In this document: one piece after another, positions 8,019 to 16,445 of the stretch
Numbering within the stretch: the stretch's first letter is position 1
Layout: each line of letters opens with the position of its first letter
Position numbers and translations under genes: made by a program
Notes under the pieces: generated by a model
Seen by the model: the letters and a program-made list of their open reading frames with translations, nothing else
The model's database searches: none
What the model was told of the DNA's origin: nothing
Source: Breoghania sp037026715
GTDB lineage: Bacteria > Pseudomonadota > Alphaproteobacteria > Rhizobiales > Stappiaceae
Length of the DNA: 64,000 nucleotides
Assembly (NCBI RefSeq): GCF_037026715.1
Contig: NZ_JBANCG010000005.1
Location: 124,001-188,000, forward strand
Direction: 5' to 3'

Positions 8019-8420
8019 TCAGGAGATCGCGACGCCGGGGCCGAGCAGGATGCCGGTGCCGTCTTCCAGGCCCAGCACCGTGCCGTCGGAATAGACTTCC
8101 ACGGATGTGATCTTGCCCGTTGTGCCGTCCGCTGCCGTCGCCGTGCGGCCGATCAGGTCGCCGGCCTGGGAGAAAGACAGGTTGGTCAGCAGCGAATCCA
8201 GCTTGCTGTTGGTCTGGATCGCCTGCTCCACCTGTGAAAATGTCGCCAGCTGCGAGAGCTGTTCGGTGGAATCCATCGGATTGGTCGGATCCTGGTTCTT
8301 CATCTGCTGGATCATCAGCGTGAGGAACGCGTCGTAGTCGAGCGTCAGATCCTCCATGGCGGAGGAGGAAGACGCGGCCTGTGTCTGCGTCGTTGCGTAG
8401 TTGGTTGACGTGGTCGTCAT
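8019..8420 (-). CDS. flgD: Hook-capping protein FlgD (short form)
   Basis: FlgD is the scaffold cap that lets FlgE subunits assemble into the hook. At 133 residues this is the short alphaproteobacterial form. It contains the family core DYDAFLTLMIQQMKNQDPTNPMDSTEQLSQLATFSQVEQ (positions about 28-67), followed by a small beta domain, with no extended C-terminal Ig-like tail. A Thr/Ser-rich N-terminus precedes the core. Confidence 0.93.
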   Translation of the reverse strand: MTTTSTNYATTQTQAASSSSAMEDLTLDYDAFLTLMIQQMKNQDPTNPMDSTEQLSQLATFSQVEQAIQTNSKLDSLLTNLSFSQAGDLIGRTATAADGTTGKITSVEVYSDGTVLGLEDGTGILLGPGVAIS

Positions 8421-8432
8421 GATCGCTCTCCT

Positions 8433-8855
8433 TCAAGCCGCCCGGATCGCGGCGCTATCGGGCTTTTTTCCCATGATGGTCTCCTCGACCCCGTACATCG
8501 AGCGGATGATCTTCATGGCGTCGAAGTACCGGCCCGCCTCCAGAAGCAGGCACACCTGGTCAAGGCCGTTCAGGATTTCCAGATTGGTGAAGGTCTGCTG
8601 CGCCGCCGCGATCAGCGAGGCGGCGAGTTCGCGTGCCGGCTCCACCGTGCTCGGGTCCATCAGCATGGTCTGAAAGGCGAAATAGATCTGGCGCAGCGGC
8701 GTCGTCGTCTCGTGCGGCTGGATGACGTGGCCTTCCAGCAGGAAGACCGCGTCGCTCATCAGTTCCACCGTGGTCTTGCGGCTGAAGCGCAGGACGGCGC
8801 CGTTGATGAACAGCCGTTCGCCGGCCTTGAGGACGAGATTGATGGATTTTGTCAT
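8433..8855 (-). CDS. flbT: Flagellin translation regulator FlbT
   Basis: FlbT (140 residues) is known from Caulobacter to bind flagellin mRNA and limit translation until the hook is complete. Recognisable parts are the beta-rich N-terminus (INLVLKAGERLFINGAVLRF) and LLEGHVIQPHETTTPLRQIYFAFQTMLMDP. Start choice: ATG at 8855 overlaps the flaF stop by four bases (8852-8855); the frame is open further upstream but that part lies inside flaF. Paired with FlaF as usual. Confidence 0.92.
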   Translation of the reverse strand: MTKSINLVLKAGERLFINGAVLRFSRKTTVELMSDAVFLLEGHVIQPHETTTPLRQIYFAFQTMLMDPSTVEPARELAASLIAAAQQTFTNLEILNGLDQVCLLLEAGRYFDAMKIIRSMYGVEETIMGKKPDSAAIRAA

Positions 8856-9199
8856 GCCAGTCCGTCCCGGATCATGGTGTTGATCTCGATAAGGCCATCG
8901 AAGTTTTCGGATTGCTCGGTCCGGATCGCTTCCAGCTCCTTCATCACCCACAGCCCGATCGAGATCAGGTCCGCACGCAGCGAAACGGGAAGCTCGTTCC
9001 TCTCGCTCGACAGGTCGTCGATGAAATAGGCCCAGACCCGGCGGGTGTTGTACAAGGCCTCGATCGCCTCCTTTGAGCGGCGTCCCTTTTCCTTGGCGGC
9101 CTTGAGCTGCTCGACGATCATTCCCATTGCCTGCCTTTCGTTTCCGCGCGTATCGACGCAGAATTCGTCAAGCGTTTCGGCATACGAGAAGTTGTACAT
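8852..9199 (-). CDS. flaF: Flagellar biosynthesis regulator FlaF
   Basis: FlaF promotes flagellin secretion or synthesis in alphaproteobacteria, opposing FlbT. The 115-residue product has the typical MYNFSYAETLDE start and the WAYFIDDLSSERNELPVSLRADLISIGLWVMKELEAIR helix pair. The start at 9199 is preferred over an in-frame upstream ATG because AGGTGTG sits just before it and homologues begin MY. It overlaps flbT by four bases. Confidence 0.92.
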   Translation of the reverse strand: MYNFSYAETLDEFCVDTRGNERQAMGMIVEQLKAAKEKGRRSKEAIEALYNTRRVWAYFIDDLSSERNELPVSLRADLISIGLWVMKELEAIRTEQSENFDGLIEINTMIRDGLA

Positions 9200-9262
9200 A
9201 GACACACCTTTGCCTGCGGCGGCCGCTCCGGACATGATCCGGAACGGGCACGCCCTTCATCC

Positions 9263-10312
9263 CTAGAGGTAGTTGATCAGGCTCAGCTCGCTGAGCCGCG
9301 CGGTGACCGCGTAGGAGACCTCCATCTGGGTGACGGCGTTCTGCAGCAGGACCGCCGTCTCGGTCGGGTCGACGCTCTCCAGCTCGTTGATACGCCCGTT
9401 GAGGATGTCGGTCTGGATCGCAAGCCGCTCGCTGGCGTTGGAGACGCGCTCCTGGGCCGTGCCCATGTCGGCCATCACATCGGTGACCCCGGCGATCGCT
9501 TTCCCGAGCAAGGCGGTCGCCTTGTCGGTTACCGCCTTGTAGGCCGCCTCGCCCAGGTTCGCCGTTCCCAGATCCGCCACCATGGTGAAGGCCTCGGCGA
9601 GCTGGCGGAAGGCATCCTCGTTGGCGCTCACGGACGTCTCAGCAAGTTCGCTCGTGGAAATGCGGCTGCGAATGCGCTTGTCGGAGGCGCTCGACCAGTC
9701 GTTGCCCCATGCGGGGTCGTCGAACAGCGCCTCGAAGTCTCCATCGAGGAAGGTCTGCATATCGGCGGCGGAGATGTTGGCAACCGCCGGATCGTCCTGG
9801 GAGATGCCGAAAGCGTTGAAGAAGGCGGCATCCACCGCGGTCTTGTTGGACCCGGCCGGCGTTCCGTAATAGTCGGCGACGGGGCTCACGTCGGTGTTGA
9901 GCCCGGCGAAGATGTAGCTGCCGTTCAGCTGCGTGTTGAGGCGCGAGACAAGCAGGTCGAGCCCCGCCGCGGCCTCGCTCTGCGAGACTTCCGCACTGCC
10001 GGAGCTGTCAGAAACGCCCACCAGCGTCGACAGGAAATCCTCCGCCGTCGAAAGCAGATCATCGAGGCCCGCCTGGGTGACGTCGAGACGCGAGGCCACG
10101 AGCGCATTGGTATCCATGATCGCGTTCAGGCGGTTGTATTCGGAGCGCAGCGTCACCGCCTCGCCGGTGCCGCTGCCGAGATCGAGCCCGACATCCGCCT
10201 TGCGCTGGGAGGAGAGCTCCGTACGAAGCTTTGCGATGTCCACGGCTTGCTTCATCAGCACGCCGCGCGAGGAATTCGACAATGAATAGGAGGAGACGAA
10301 GGTCGTTTTCAT
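9263..10312 (-). CDS. flgL: Hook-filament junction protein FlgL
   Basis: FlgL (349 residues) joins filament to hook and resembles flagellin at both ends. The N-terminal helix region (MKTTFVSSYSLSNSSRGVLMKQAVDIAKLRTELSSQRKADVGLDLG) and the C-terminal heptads (TAVLLQNAVTQMEVSYAVTARLSELSLINYL) are typical of the rhizobial form. It lies 8 bp downstream of flgK. Confidence 0.93.
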   Translation of the reverse strand: MKTTFVSSYSLSNSSRGVLMKQAVDIAKLRTELSSQRKADVGLDLGSGTGEAVTLRSEYNRLNAIMDTNALVASRLDVTQAGLDDLLSTAEDFLSTLVGVSDSSGSAEVSQSEAAAGLDLLVSRLNTQLNGSYIFAGLNTDVSPVADYYGTPAGSNKTAVDAAFFNAFGISQDDPAVANISAADMQTFLDGDFEALFDDPAWGNDWSSASDKRIRSRISTSELAETSVSANEDAFRQLAEAFTMVADLGTANLGEAAYKAVTDKATALLGKAIAGVTDVMADMGTAQERVSNASERLAIQTDILNGRINELESVDPTETAVLLQNAVTQMEVSYAVTARLSELSLINYL

Positions 10313-10320
10313 CGCGACGA

Positions 10321-11802
10321 CTACCTTACTGTTGAGAACAGGTCATCGAGCATCTTGTCGACGGCCGCTATGAGTTTGGCCGCGGCCGAATAGCCGCGTT
10401 CGATATCGAGAAGGAGTGTCATCTCCTCATCAATGTTGACGCCCGTGGCGTTGGAAAGGGAATCCGCCGTCCGCTCCACGATGACCGTCTGGACCTCCAG
10501 ATCCGCATCGGCAGACTTTCGGGCCGCCTCAAGCCAGCTCACCGAGGAAGCGGCGAAGCCGGTCAGCGTGTCGGTCGCATCGAGTTCGACCCCGGCATCG
10601 AAGACGCGCGGCGTATCGAAGGCGTCGAGATACTGCTGGAGCCGGTCGCTGAAGGCGGCGACGTCGTCGACGTTGTAGTCGTAGGCGGTACCCGCCATGC
10701 CGCCGTCGCGCAGCAGATCGATGTTGCCGCCCTGATCCGGATCGACGGTCGGATTGATCTCGATGTTGCCTGCCAGTCCGGTGACAAGCGTGGAGGCCGC
10801 GGGTATGGCGGGGCCGCCGGGATAGGTGAAGAGGCCCGCCTGGTCCGGTCCGCCACCGCCGCTCTGGTCGCTTTCGGCGAAGGCCTCGATCAATCCGCGC
10901 GCGATCTCGTCGAGCTGGCTCTGGTAAGTGGGTGCGATCGTGTCGCGCAGTTCCGTGAGCCCGCGCAGCTTTCCGCCGGAGATCGGCATGATTGCGTTGT
11001 CGCCGGTGATCGGCACGCCGTCCACGTAGACGGCGTTGCCGACGGTCGTGGCCTGATAGGTGGCCGACCGGTCGAAGGAGACGTCGCGGGCGGTGGTCTC
11101 GAACAGGGTAACGCCGCTGTCGGTGTAGACGACCACGTCGCCGTCGTCCCGGGTCAGCGTCCGGATGCCGATTTCCTCCGACAGCGACAGAAGCACCTGA
11201 TCGCGCGTATCCAGCGCATCGGTGATATCGGCCCCGCTCTGCGTTCCCTTGACAACGGTGGCGTTGAGGCTCTCGAGCTGGGCAAGGAGACTGTTGATGG
11301 TATCGACGGAGGTCGCGATATCGGCGTCCGCGTCGGCGCGCACGCCCTGAACCGTATCGGTCGCTTCGTTGAGCCGGGCTGCCATGCCTTTCGCCGCTTC
11401 CAGCGCCGATCCGGCGAGGATCGGATCCCCCGGATCGGAGGCGTAGTTCTGCAGGGCGGTTCGCAGGCTGCCGAGATAGGCCGCCGGCGATGTCTCCAGC
11501 TTGGTGTCGCCGATGGTATCTTGCAGGCGTTCCAGCCCCGAATGCACCGCGTCCTGCGCGCTGGCCACGGAGGTCGACGAGAGCAGCGTCCCGTAAAGCG
11601 CGGAGTTCGTGGTGCGTCCGATGCCCGTGACATGCACGCTGCCGCCCTGGCCGCTGTCCGACACGAGCGTGCTGAGCAACACGGACTTGCGCGAATAGCC
11701 GGGCTGCGCCGCCCCGGCGATGTTGCGAGACGCGGTCGCAACTTCCGACTGGCGCGCGGAAAGCGCGGACTGGGCGACCTGAAGAGCTACGGAAAGGCTC
11801 AT
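10321..11802 (-). CDS. flgK: Hook-filament junction protein FlgK
   Basis: FlgK (493 residues) is the first hook-associated protein. The N-terminal helix contains the basal-body-rod signature (ALSARQSEVATASRNIAGAAQPGYSRK), and the C-terminus holds TGVNIDEEMTLLLDIERGYSAAAKLIAAVDKMLDDLF, the standard C-terminal domain. Length is at the short end of normal, as is usual in this order. It follows flgE in the same unit. Confidence 0.95.
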   Translation of the reverse strand: MSLSVALQVAQSALSARQSEVATASRNIAGAAQPGYSRKSVLLSTLVSDSGQGGSVHVTGIGRTTNSALYGTLLSSTSVASAQDAVHSGLERLQDTIGDTKLETSPAAYLGSLRTALQNYASDPGDPILAGSALEAAKGMAARLNEATDTVQGVRADADADIATSVDTINSLLAQLESLNATVVKGTQSGADITDALDTRDQVLLSLSEEIGIRTLTRDDGDVVVYTDSGVTLFETTARDVSFDRSATYQATTVGNAVYVDGVPITGDNAIMPISGGKLRGLTELRDTIAPTYQSQLDEIARGLIEAFAESDQSGGGGPDQAGLFTYPGGPAIPAASTLVTGLAGNIEINPTVDPDQGGNIDLLRDGGMAGTAYDYNVDDVAAFSDRLQQYLDAFDTPRVFDAGVELDATDTLTGFAASSVSWLEAARKSADADLEVQTVIVERTADSLSNATGVNIDEEMTLLLDIERGYSAAAKLIAAVDKMLDDLFSTVR

Positions 11803-11900
11803 CTGTCAAATCTCTCGTGTCACTGGAGCATCGGGGTTCAGGGGTGCAAGGCATCCGGCCCAGGCATCCGGCCCAGGCGTCGCGCCCGGGCCGGCCACGC

Positions 11901-13169
11901 CTATCGGGCCATGTTGACGAGGGTTTCCAGAAGGTCGGAACCGGCCTGGAACACCTTGGAATTTGCGGTGTAGGTGCGCTGGGACTCGATCATCGAGGTG
12001 AGTTCGGTGGCGAGATCGGCGTTGGATCCCTCCAGGGCCTTCACTTCCAGCTTGCCCATGCCGCCCTCCCCCGCGAAGCCGACGGCCAAGTCGCCGGATT
12101 CGTTGGAGACCTTGAAAACGTTGCCGGAAACCGGCGTCAGCTTGTCCGGGCTCGGCACGTCGGCGATGGGGATCTTGTAGAGCGCCTTGCGGCTGCCGTT
12201 GGCGTAAACCGCGTAGAGCGTGCCGTCCTTGTCGAATTCCACCGATTCCACCGCACTCGGTGCGTTGCCATTGGTGTCGACTTCCGTGATGGAGAAATCC
12301 GCGTTCAGGTACGTCATGCCCGACATGTCGATGTCGAACGTGCCGCCATTGGGAATGGCGACGTTGAGCGATGTCGGGCTGGCGGCGGCGAGATCGCCCG
12401 TGGTCTTGTCGAAGGTGAACGTATCCGTGGACAGCGCCGCAGAGCTGTAGGGGAACCCGCCCCCCGTCGCGTCGGCGGAGTTGTAGACGGAGATCTCCCA
12501 GTCGGCGTCCGTGCCGGTCTCGCCGGTCTTGGTGTAGTAGACGTCGAGCGTAAGCTCGTTGCCGAGATTGTCGTAGACGGTGACCGAGGTCTTGGCGGAA
12601 TAGGTGGAGGTCGCGAGGTTCGAACCCGGCGTATCGCCGGTCACGACGGTCGCGTCCTCGGGAACGTTCGCCCAAAGGAGCGCCTGGTCGGTCGCCTTGG
12701 CCTCCAGACGGTTCTGCGAGACGTTGATGACCTCCATCCCGCCCGTTCCATTGGCAACCGTCGAGACGTTGCCGTTGTCGTCGACCGGGTACCCCTGCAG
12801 GTAGTAGCCGCCGGTGTTGACCAGATAGCCGGCGCTGTCCTTCACGAAATGGCCCGCCCGGGTCAGCGCGGTATTGCCGTCGATGTCGGAGACGACGAAG
12901 AAGCCATTGCCGTCGATCGCGAGATCGAGGCTCGACGTGGTGTAGCTGAGGCCCCCGCGCTCTGAAATCGCGTAGGTGGTGGTGGCCTTCACGCCGCCGG
13001 AATTGTAGCTGCCGGAGCCCTGGGACAGGACCTGGGAGGAGAATTCCGATGCCGCCCGCTTGTAGCCGGTGGTGCTCGAATTCGCGATGTTGTCGGCGAC
13101 GGTGCCGAGCTTGCTCGACTGCGCGTTCATGCCGGAAACGCCCGTGCGCATAACTCCGAAAAGGCTCAT
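11901..13169 (-). CDS. flgE: Flagellar hook protein FlgE
   Basis: FlgE (422 residues) polymerises into the hook. It has the rod-family N-terminal signature (GMNAQSSKLGTVADNIANSSTTGYKRA) and the C-terminal SQRTYTANSKVFQAGSDLLETLVNMAR. Start choice: ATG at 13169 with a GGAGTC Shine-Dalgarno and the homologous MSLFG start; a longer frame to 13217 lies across the upstream control element. It heads the unit flgE-flgK-flgL-flaF-flbT-flgD-fliQ and has its own element 46 bp upstream. Confidence 0.96.
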   Translation of the reverse strand: MSLFGVMRTGVSGMNAQSSKLGTVADNIANSSTTGYKRAASEFSSQVLSQGSGSYNSGGVKATTTYAISERGGLSYTTSSLDLAIDGNGFFVVSDIDGNTALTRAGHFVKDSAGYLVNTGGYYLQGYPVDDNGNVSTVANGTGGMEVINVSQNRLEAKATDQALLWANVPEDATVVTGDTPGSNLATSTYSAKTSVTVYDNLGNELTLDVYYTKTGETGTDADWEISVYNSADATGGGFPYSSAALSTDTFTFDKTTGDLAAASPTSLNVAIPNGGTFDIDMSGMTYLNADFSITEVDTNGNAPSAVESVEFDKDGTLYAVYANGSRKALYKIPIADVPSPDKLTPVSGNVFKVSNESGDLAVGFAGEGGMGKLEVKALEGSNADLATELTSMIESQRTYTANSKVFQAGSDLLETLVNMAR

Positions 13170-13214
13170 GGAAAGACTCCGTTTCCCAGACTTGTCGCCA
13201 GCATCTGAACGGAT

Positions 13215-13229
13215 CAAACTTGCGCGAGG
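13215..13229 (-). promoter_or_regulatory. Flagellar upstream element before flgE
   Basis: On the minus strand this reads CCTCGCGCAAGTTTG, one base from the consensus. It is 46 bp before the flgE start codon, the same spacing as the flgB copy. Confidence 0.65.
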
Positions 13230-13247
13230 CTTGTATTGGGAGTTTCC

Positions 13248-13287
13248 GCGCGCATTATTTTTTTATTAAAATTTTAAATATGCGCGT
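13248..13287 (-). promoter_or_regulatory. AT-rich palindrome upstream of the flgE element
   Basis: Two nearly complementary GC ends (GCGCGCATTATT and AAATATGCGCG) flank a pure A/T centre with TTAAAATTTTAA. It is the most AT-rich stretch in the flagellar locus and sits about 80-120 bp before flgE, upstream of the shared element. It could be a protein-binding site, an UP-like sequence, or the terminator of the preceding unit. Confidence 0.35.
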
Positions 13288-13351
13288 ATTGGGAACGTAT
13301 TCCCCCCTTGCGCAGCATTTCATTGAAGTAATTCGAAAATCGGCCGCGGCG

Positions 13352-13927
13352 CTATTTGCAAAATGCGCGAGCCTTCGGCGTCCAGCTTCCGAAACCGGAA
13401 GCGACCATGTTGGTGATGACGCGACAGACATAGCGCTTCTGGGCGGCGTCGTTGTTCGGGCCAGCGTGGTAGCGGGCGACCGCCATCGTCCAGGACCCCT
13501 GACTGGCGCGCAGCGTCTTCAGGAAGCGCGCGGCATATTGCACGTTCGCCCGCGGCTCCAGCATCTGGGCGACGGAGGCGAACGCCTTGCCGTGGTAATG
13601 GTGGTTGATCTGCATGCAGCCGAGGTCGATCAGCCGCTTGCCCTGCCGGCGCGCTTCCAGAAACACCGCCTCCGCCTCGCGTGCGGATCGGGCGAAATGC
13701 GCCTTGCCCTCGATGTTGAGGGCGTAGGGCTGGAGCGAATCCTTGCGCCCGGTCTCCGTCAGCCCGACCGAATAGAGCACGCCGAGCGGCACGTCGTAGC
13801 GCTTCGCGGCGGCGACCATCTCGCGCTCGCAGATGTTCATCGCCGCCGCACCGGAGGAAGCCAGGGAACTACAGATAGAGAGCGCGGCCGTCAGTACAAC
13901 GGTCGGGAGCGCGGTCCTCGCTACCAT
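13352..13927 (-). CDS. Secreted lytic transglycosylase (SLT fold) of the flagellar locus
   Basis: A 191-residue exported protein with a signal peptide (about residues 1-29) and a lysozyme-like SLT domain. The catalytic glutamate is probably Glu58 in GLTETGR, and GCMQINHHYHGKAF and YHAGPN are the expected substrate-groove motifs. It probably opens peptidoglycan for the rod, replacing the muramidase half missing from FlgJ. Start choice: MVARTAL at 13927 begins the signal peptide; it overlaps the 3' end of fliK by 59 bp in another frame. It is the last gene of the fliF unit. Confidence 0.8.
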   Translation of the reverse strand: MVARTALPTVVLTAALSICSSLASSGAAAMNICEREMVAAAKRYDVPLGVLYSVGLTETGRKDSLQPYALNIEGKAHFARSAREAEAVFLEARRQGKRLIDLGCMQINHHYHGKAFASVAQMLEPRANVQYAARFLKTLRASQGSWTMAVARYHAGPNNDAAQKRYVCRVITNMVASGFGSWTPKARAFCK

Positions 13928-15188
13928 GGCTCGCCTCCGGGTTTTCAGTTGCGCGCTCGCCGCTCCGGCCATCGCCCGCCCCGTGCCCGCCCTCGCCGTT
14001 CGAGGCAGCACCCCCCGGCTGGCCGTCACCGCGCGCCCCGCCGTTGAGAAGGCCCTGAGGCTGGTTCTGGACGTTCGGCGCGGACGTGATCTGAAAGGCG
14101 GAACGGTCTCCGTCCATCGCATGGATGGACACGGTGTCGGCCTTGTAGCCCGCCGCTTGCAGCATCCGGTCGAGAAGGTGCCTGTCCTTCTGAAGCAGTT
14201 CCACGGTCTGAGGATTGGCGGAGCGGACGTCGACCTGCAGCGCTTTGTCGACGATCCGCATGGTGACGCGAACCGTGCCGAGTTCTTCCGGTTGCAGCCG
14301 GATCTCCAGGATCTTCACGCTCGGGCCGGAAGTCTGGCCGAGGTTTGCGGCCGGGTCGGTGAAACTTGCCAGCGCGCCTTGCGTGCCCTGTCTGGCGCCG
14401 AGCGCCTTCGTCATCGCCTCGCCGACCTGCTGGATCGGCGGAATGCGCATGGAGGGTGCGAAGTGGGTCTCCTGACGCACGACCTCGATGCTGTCGGCCG
14501 TGATGCGCGTGGAGGCCTGCAGCTTCGCCTTCGCATCGCTCAGATTCACAGCCTCCGGCTTCACGGCGAACCGCGAGAACAGGGTATCGACATCGTCGCT
14601 CTGCGCGCCCTGGCCGGCTGCTGCTTCGCCCGCACCGGGCTGTGCCGCCTGTGATATCCGGGCCGTCTGGGCCGCCAACCGCTCGCCGAGCGCCGGGCCA
14701 GTGCCGCCTTGTCCGGACTGTCCACCGGTCTTTGCCTGAGCAGCGCCTGCAACCCTGGAGGCAAGGTCGGCAATCGCCGACATGGCGGCCATCGCGGCAG
14801 CGGGCGCCATCGCGGATTGCGTCCCTGTCGCCTCCTCCGCGCCTGCTGCGCTGTCCGGGCCGTCATCTGTGCCCGCGTCGGGCTCTGCGTCCGCCTGACC
14901 GCCATCCGGCGTGGCGGCCTCATCCCTGCCGGTATTTTTCATGCCGAGAAGGCGGGCGAGCGCGGAAGCGGCGGAGGTCTGACCCGCCTCATCGTCCGCC
15001 CCGGCACCAGCGCGGCCTTCGGCCTTGCCGCCGTCGTCGGATCCGCGGTTCCCGAGCCGCCTCATCATCGCGTTGAAGGCGTCGCCGGGGCCTTCTTTAT
15101 CAGCCCGCGACGTCGCGGACTTCGCGTCCGTCCCGGCCGTCTCCGCACCGGAGGGCGTTGCGAGGCTTTGGGGGAGCTGCATGGTCAT
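13869..15188 (-). CDS. fliK: Hook-length control protein FliK (MotD type)
   Basis: FliK (439 residues) acts as the secreted ruler that sets hook length and flips the FlhB export switch. The long N-terminal part is low-complexity and rich in Ala, Gly, Asp and Gln. The conserved C-terminal domain is at about 290-385, with ILEIRLQPEELGTVRVTMRI and LLDRMLQAAGYKADTVSI. Rhizobial relatives were first named MotD. It is 9 bp downstream of motC. The tail past residue 390 is disordered and overlaps the transglycosylase gene. Confidence 0.88.
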   Translation of the reverse strand: MTMQLPQSLATPSGAETAGTDAKSATSRADKEGPGDAFNAMMRRLGNRGSDDGGKAEGRAGAGADDEAGQTSAASALARLLGMKNTGRDEAATPDGGQADAEPDAGTDDGPDSAAGAEEATGTQSAMAPAAAMAAMSAIADLASRVAGAAQAKTGGQSGQGGTGPALGERLAAQTARISQAAQPGAGEAAAGQGAQSDDVDTLFSRFAVKPEAVNLSDAKAKLQASTRITADSIEVVRQETHFAPSMRIPPIQQVGEAMTKALGARQGTQGALASFTDPAANLGQTSGPSVKILEIRLQPEELGTVRVTMRIVDKALQVDVRSANPQTVELLQKDRHLLDRMLQAAGYKADTVSIHAMDGDRSAFQITSAPNVQNQPQGLLNGGARGDGQPGGAASNGEGGHGAGDGRSGERATENPEASHGSEDRAPDRCTDGRALYL

Positions 15189-15197
15189 TGTCTCCGC

Positions 15198-16445
15198 TCA
15201 AGGCCGCCTGGAGGCTTTTTCGAGGTCGGCGGACGCCTCATCGAGATCCGCACCGCCCCGCTTCATCAGCTGCGTCTCCCATCCGGGTTCGTCGGGCTTC
15301 GCCGTCACCGTGACGGGGCTCATCGAGCCGTTCGTCCCCTTCGGCGGTTCGGGCCAGTAGCGCACCTGGTTGATCCGGGTGAAGATCGCATCCAGAAGTT
15401 CGGTTTCCTCCGGATCGAGCCGCTTGCGGTCGATCGACCACAGCAGCGACAGCGCCTCCTTGACGTCGTCCTTGCCGATCAGAGCGCCGGCGCGATAGAG
15501 CTTCAGCCGCAGCGCGTCGTCGGTGCCCTCCATGGCGAGCGGCCCGGCGATTTCCGTCGCCTTACGCACGATTTCCAGCTGGCCCTTGACGAGCGCGTGA
15601 TGGGCGAGCGCGATGTAGAGCGTGCGGCGGCTGTCGATATCGAATTCGGCGAGCAGGCTTTCCAGAAGCGCGAACCGCGTGGCGCTTTCGGCAAAGCCCA
15701 GCGTGTCGAGCGCGGCCGCGAACCGGCGTCGGAAGTCGCCGCCGTAGACGGAGCCGCGATAGCGCCTGAGATAGTTCAACGACAGCGACTGGAACTTCTC
15801 CAGATCGCCGAGCTTGCCGACGATGAACACCTCGCGCCGCAACGCCGCCTCCTCCACCAGCGTTCCGGGCATCAGCAGCCGGGCGATGTCGAGCATGCGC
15901 ACCGCCTCCTCCGGCTCGTCGTGAACCAGCAGCGCGGCGCGCACCAGCGCGACCTGACCGCCAAGGCCCGGTTCCATCTGCAACGGATCGAAATCCTTCA
16001 GAAGCGTCTTCGCCTCGTCCGCCCGTCCCTCGATATAGGCGAGAGAACCCCGCATCAGCCGTTCGTCCACGGCGGGCGCCGGATCGTATTGAAGAAGCCT
16101 GATCATCACCGCCGGATGACCGCCGGAAAGCAGATAGACGACGGCGGCGCGCGCGTTGCGCGGATCCTGCCAGACCTCAGGCTCGGCGGTCTCGAACGCG
16201 GCTTTCATCGATTTCAGCAGGACGCGCTGGGCGGTGTGGGCCTGGCTGTTGCCCTGGGCGACCTGACCCTGCAAGGCCTGCAACGAACGCACCATCTCGA
16301 AGGGCGCCGGCGGCGCATCCGTGGCGAAGGCCGCCGCACAGTAGCCGAGCGCCGTCAGAAGCCAGATCGCGATCAGCGCGGCAAGCGGGGTTTCGGCAAT
16401 CGCGGTGCGGGAAAGAACCGCGCGCATGGTCTGCAGGCGCTTCAT
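15198..16445 (-). CDS. motC: Periplasmic motility protein MotC
   Basis: MotC is a periplasmic stator-associated protein found in Rhizobiales; in Sinorhizobium it works with MotB. The 415-residue product has an N-terminal hydrophobic export segment at about residues 15-41 and an all-helical body resembling tetratricopeptide-type repeats. The ATG overlaps the motB stop by four bases, and fliK follows, matching the known motB-motC-fliK order. Confidence 0.88.
   Translation of the reverse strand: MKRLQTMRAVLSRTAIAETPLAALIAIWLLTALGYCAAAFATDAPPAPFEMVRSLQALQGQVAQGNSQAHTAQRVLLKSMKAAFETAEPEVWQDPRNARAAVVYLLSGGHPAVMIRLLQYDPAPAVDERLMRGSLAYIEGRADEAKTLLKDFDPLQMEPGLGGQVALVRAALLVHDEPEEAVRMLDIARLLMPGTLVEEAALRREVFIVGKLGDLEKFQSLSLNYLRRYRGSVYGGDFRRRFAAALDTLGFAESATRFALLESLLAEFDIDSRRTLYIALAHHALVKGQLEIVRKATEIAGPLAMEGTDDALRLKLYRAGALIGKDDVKEALSLLWSIDRKRLDPEETELLDAIFTRINQVRYWPEPPKGTNGSMSPVTVTAKPDEPGWETQLMKRGGADLDEASADLEKASRRP

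Noticed and set aside
13262..13275. CtrA-like box near flgE (TTAA...TTAA)
   Set aside because: The two TTAA halves are 4 bp apart, not 7, so it does not fit the CtrA consensus.
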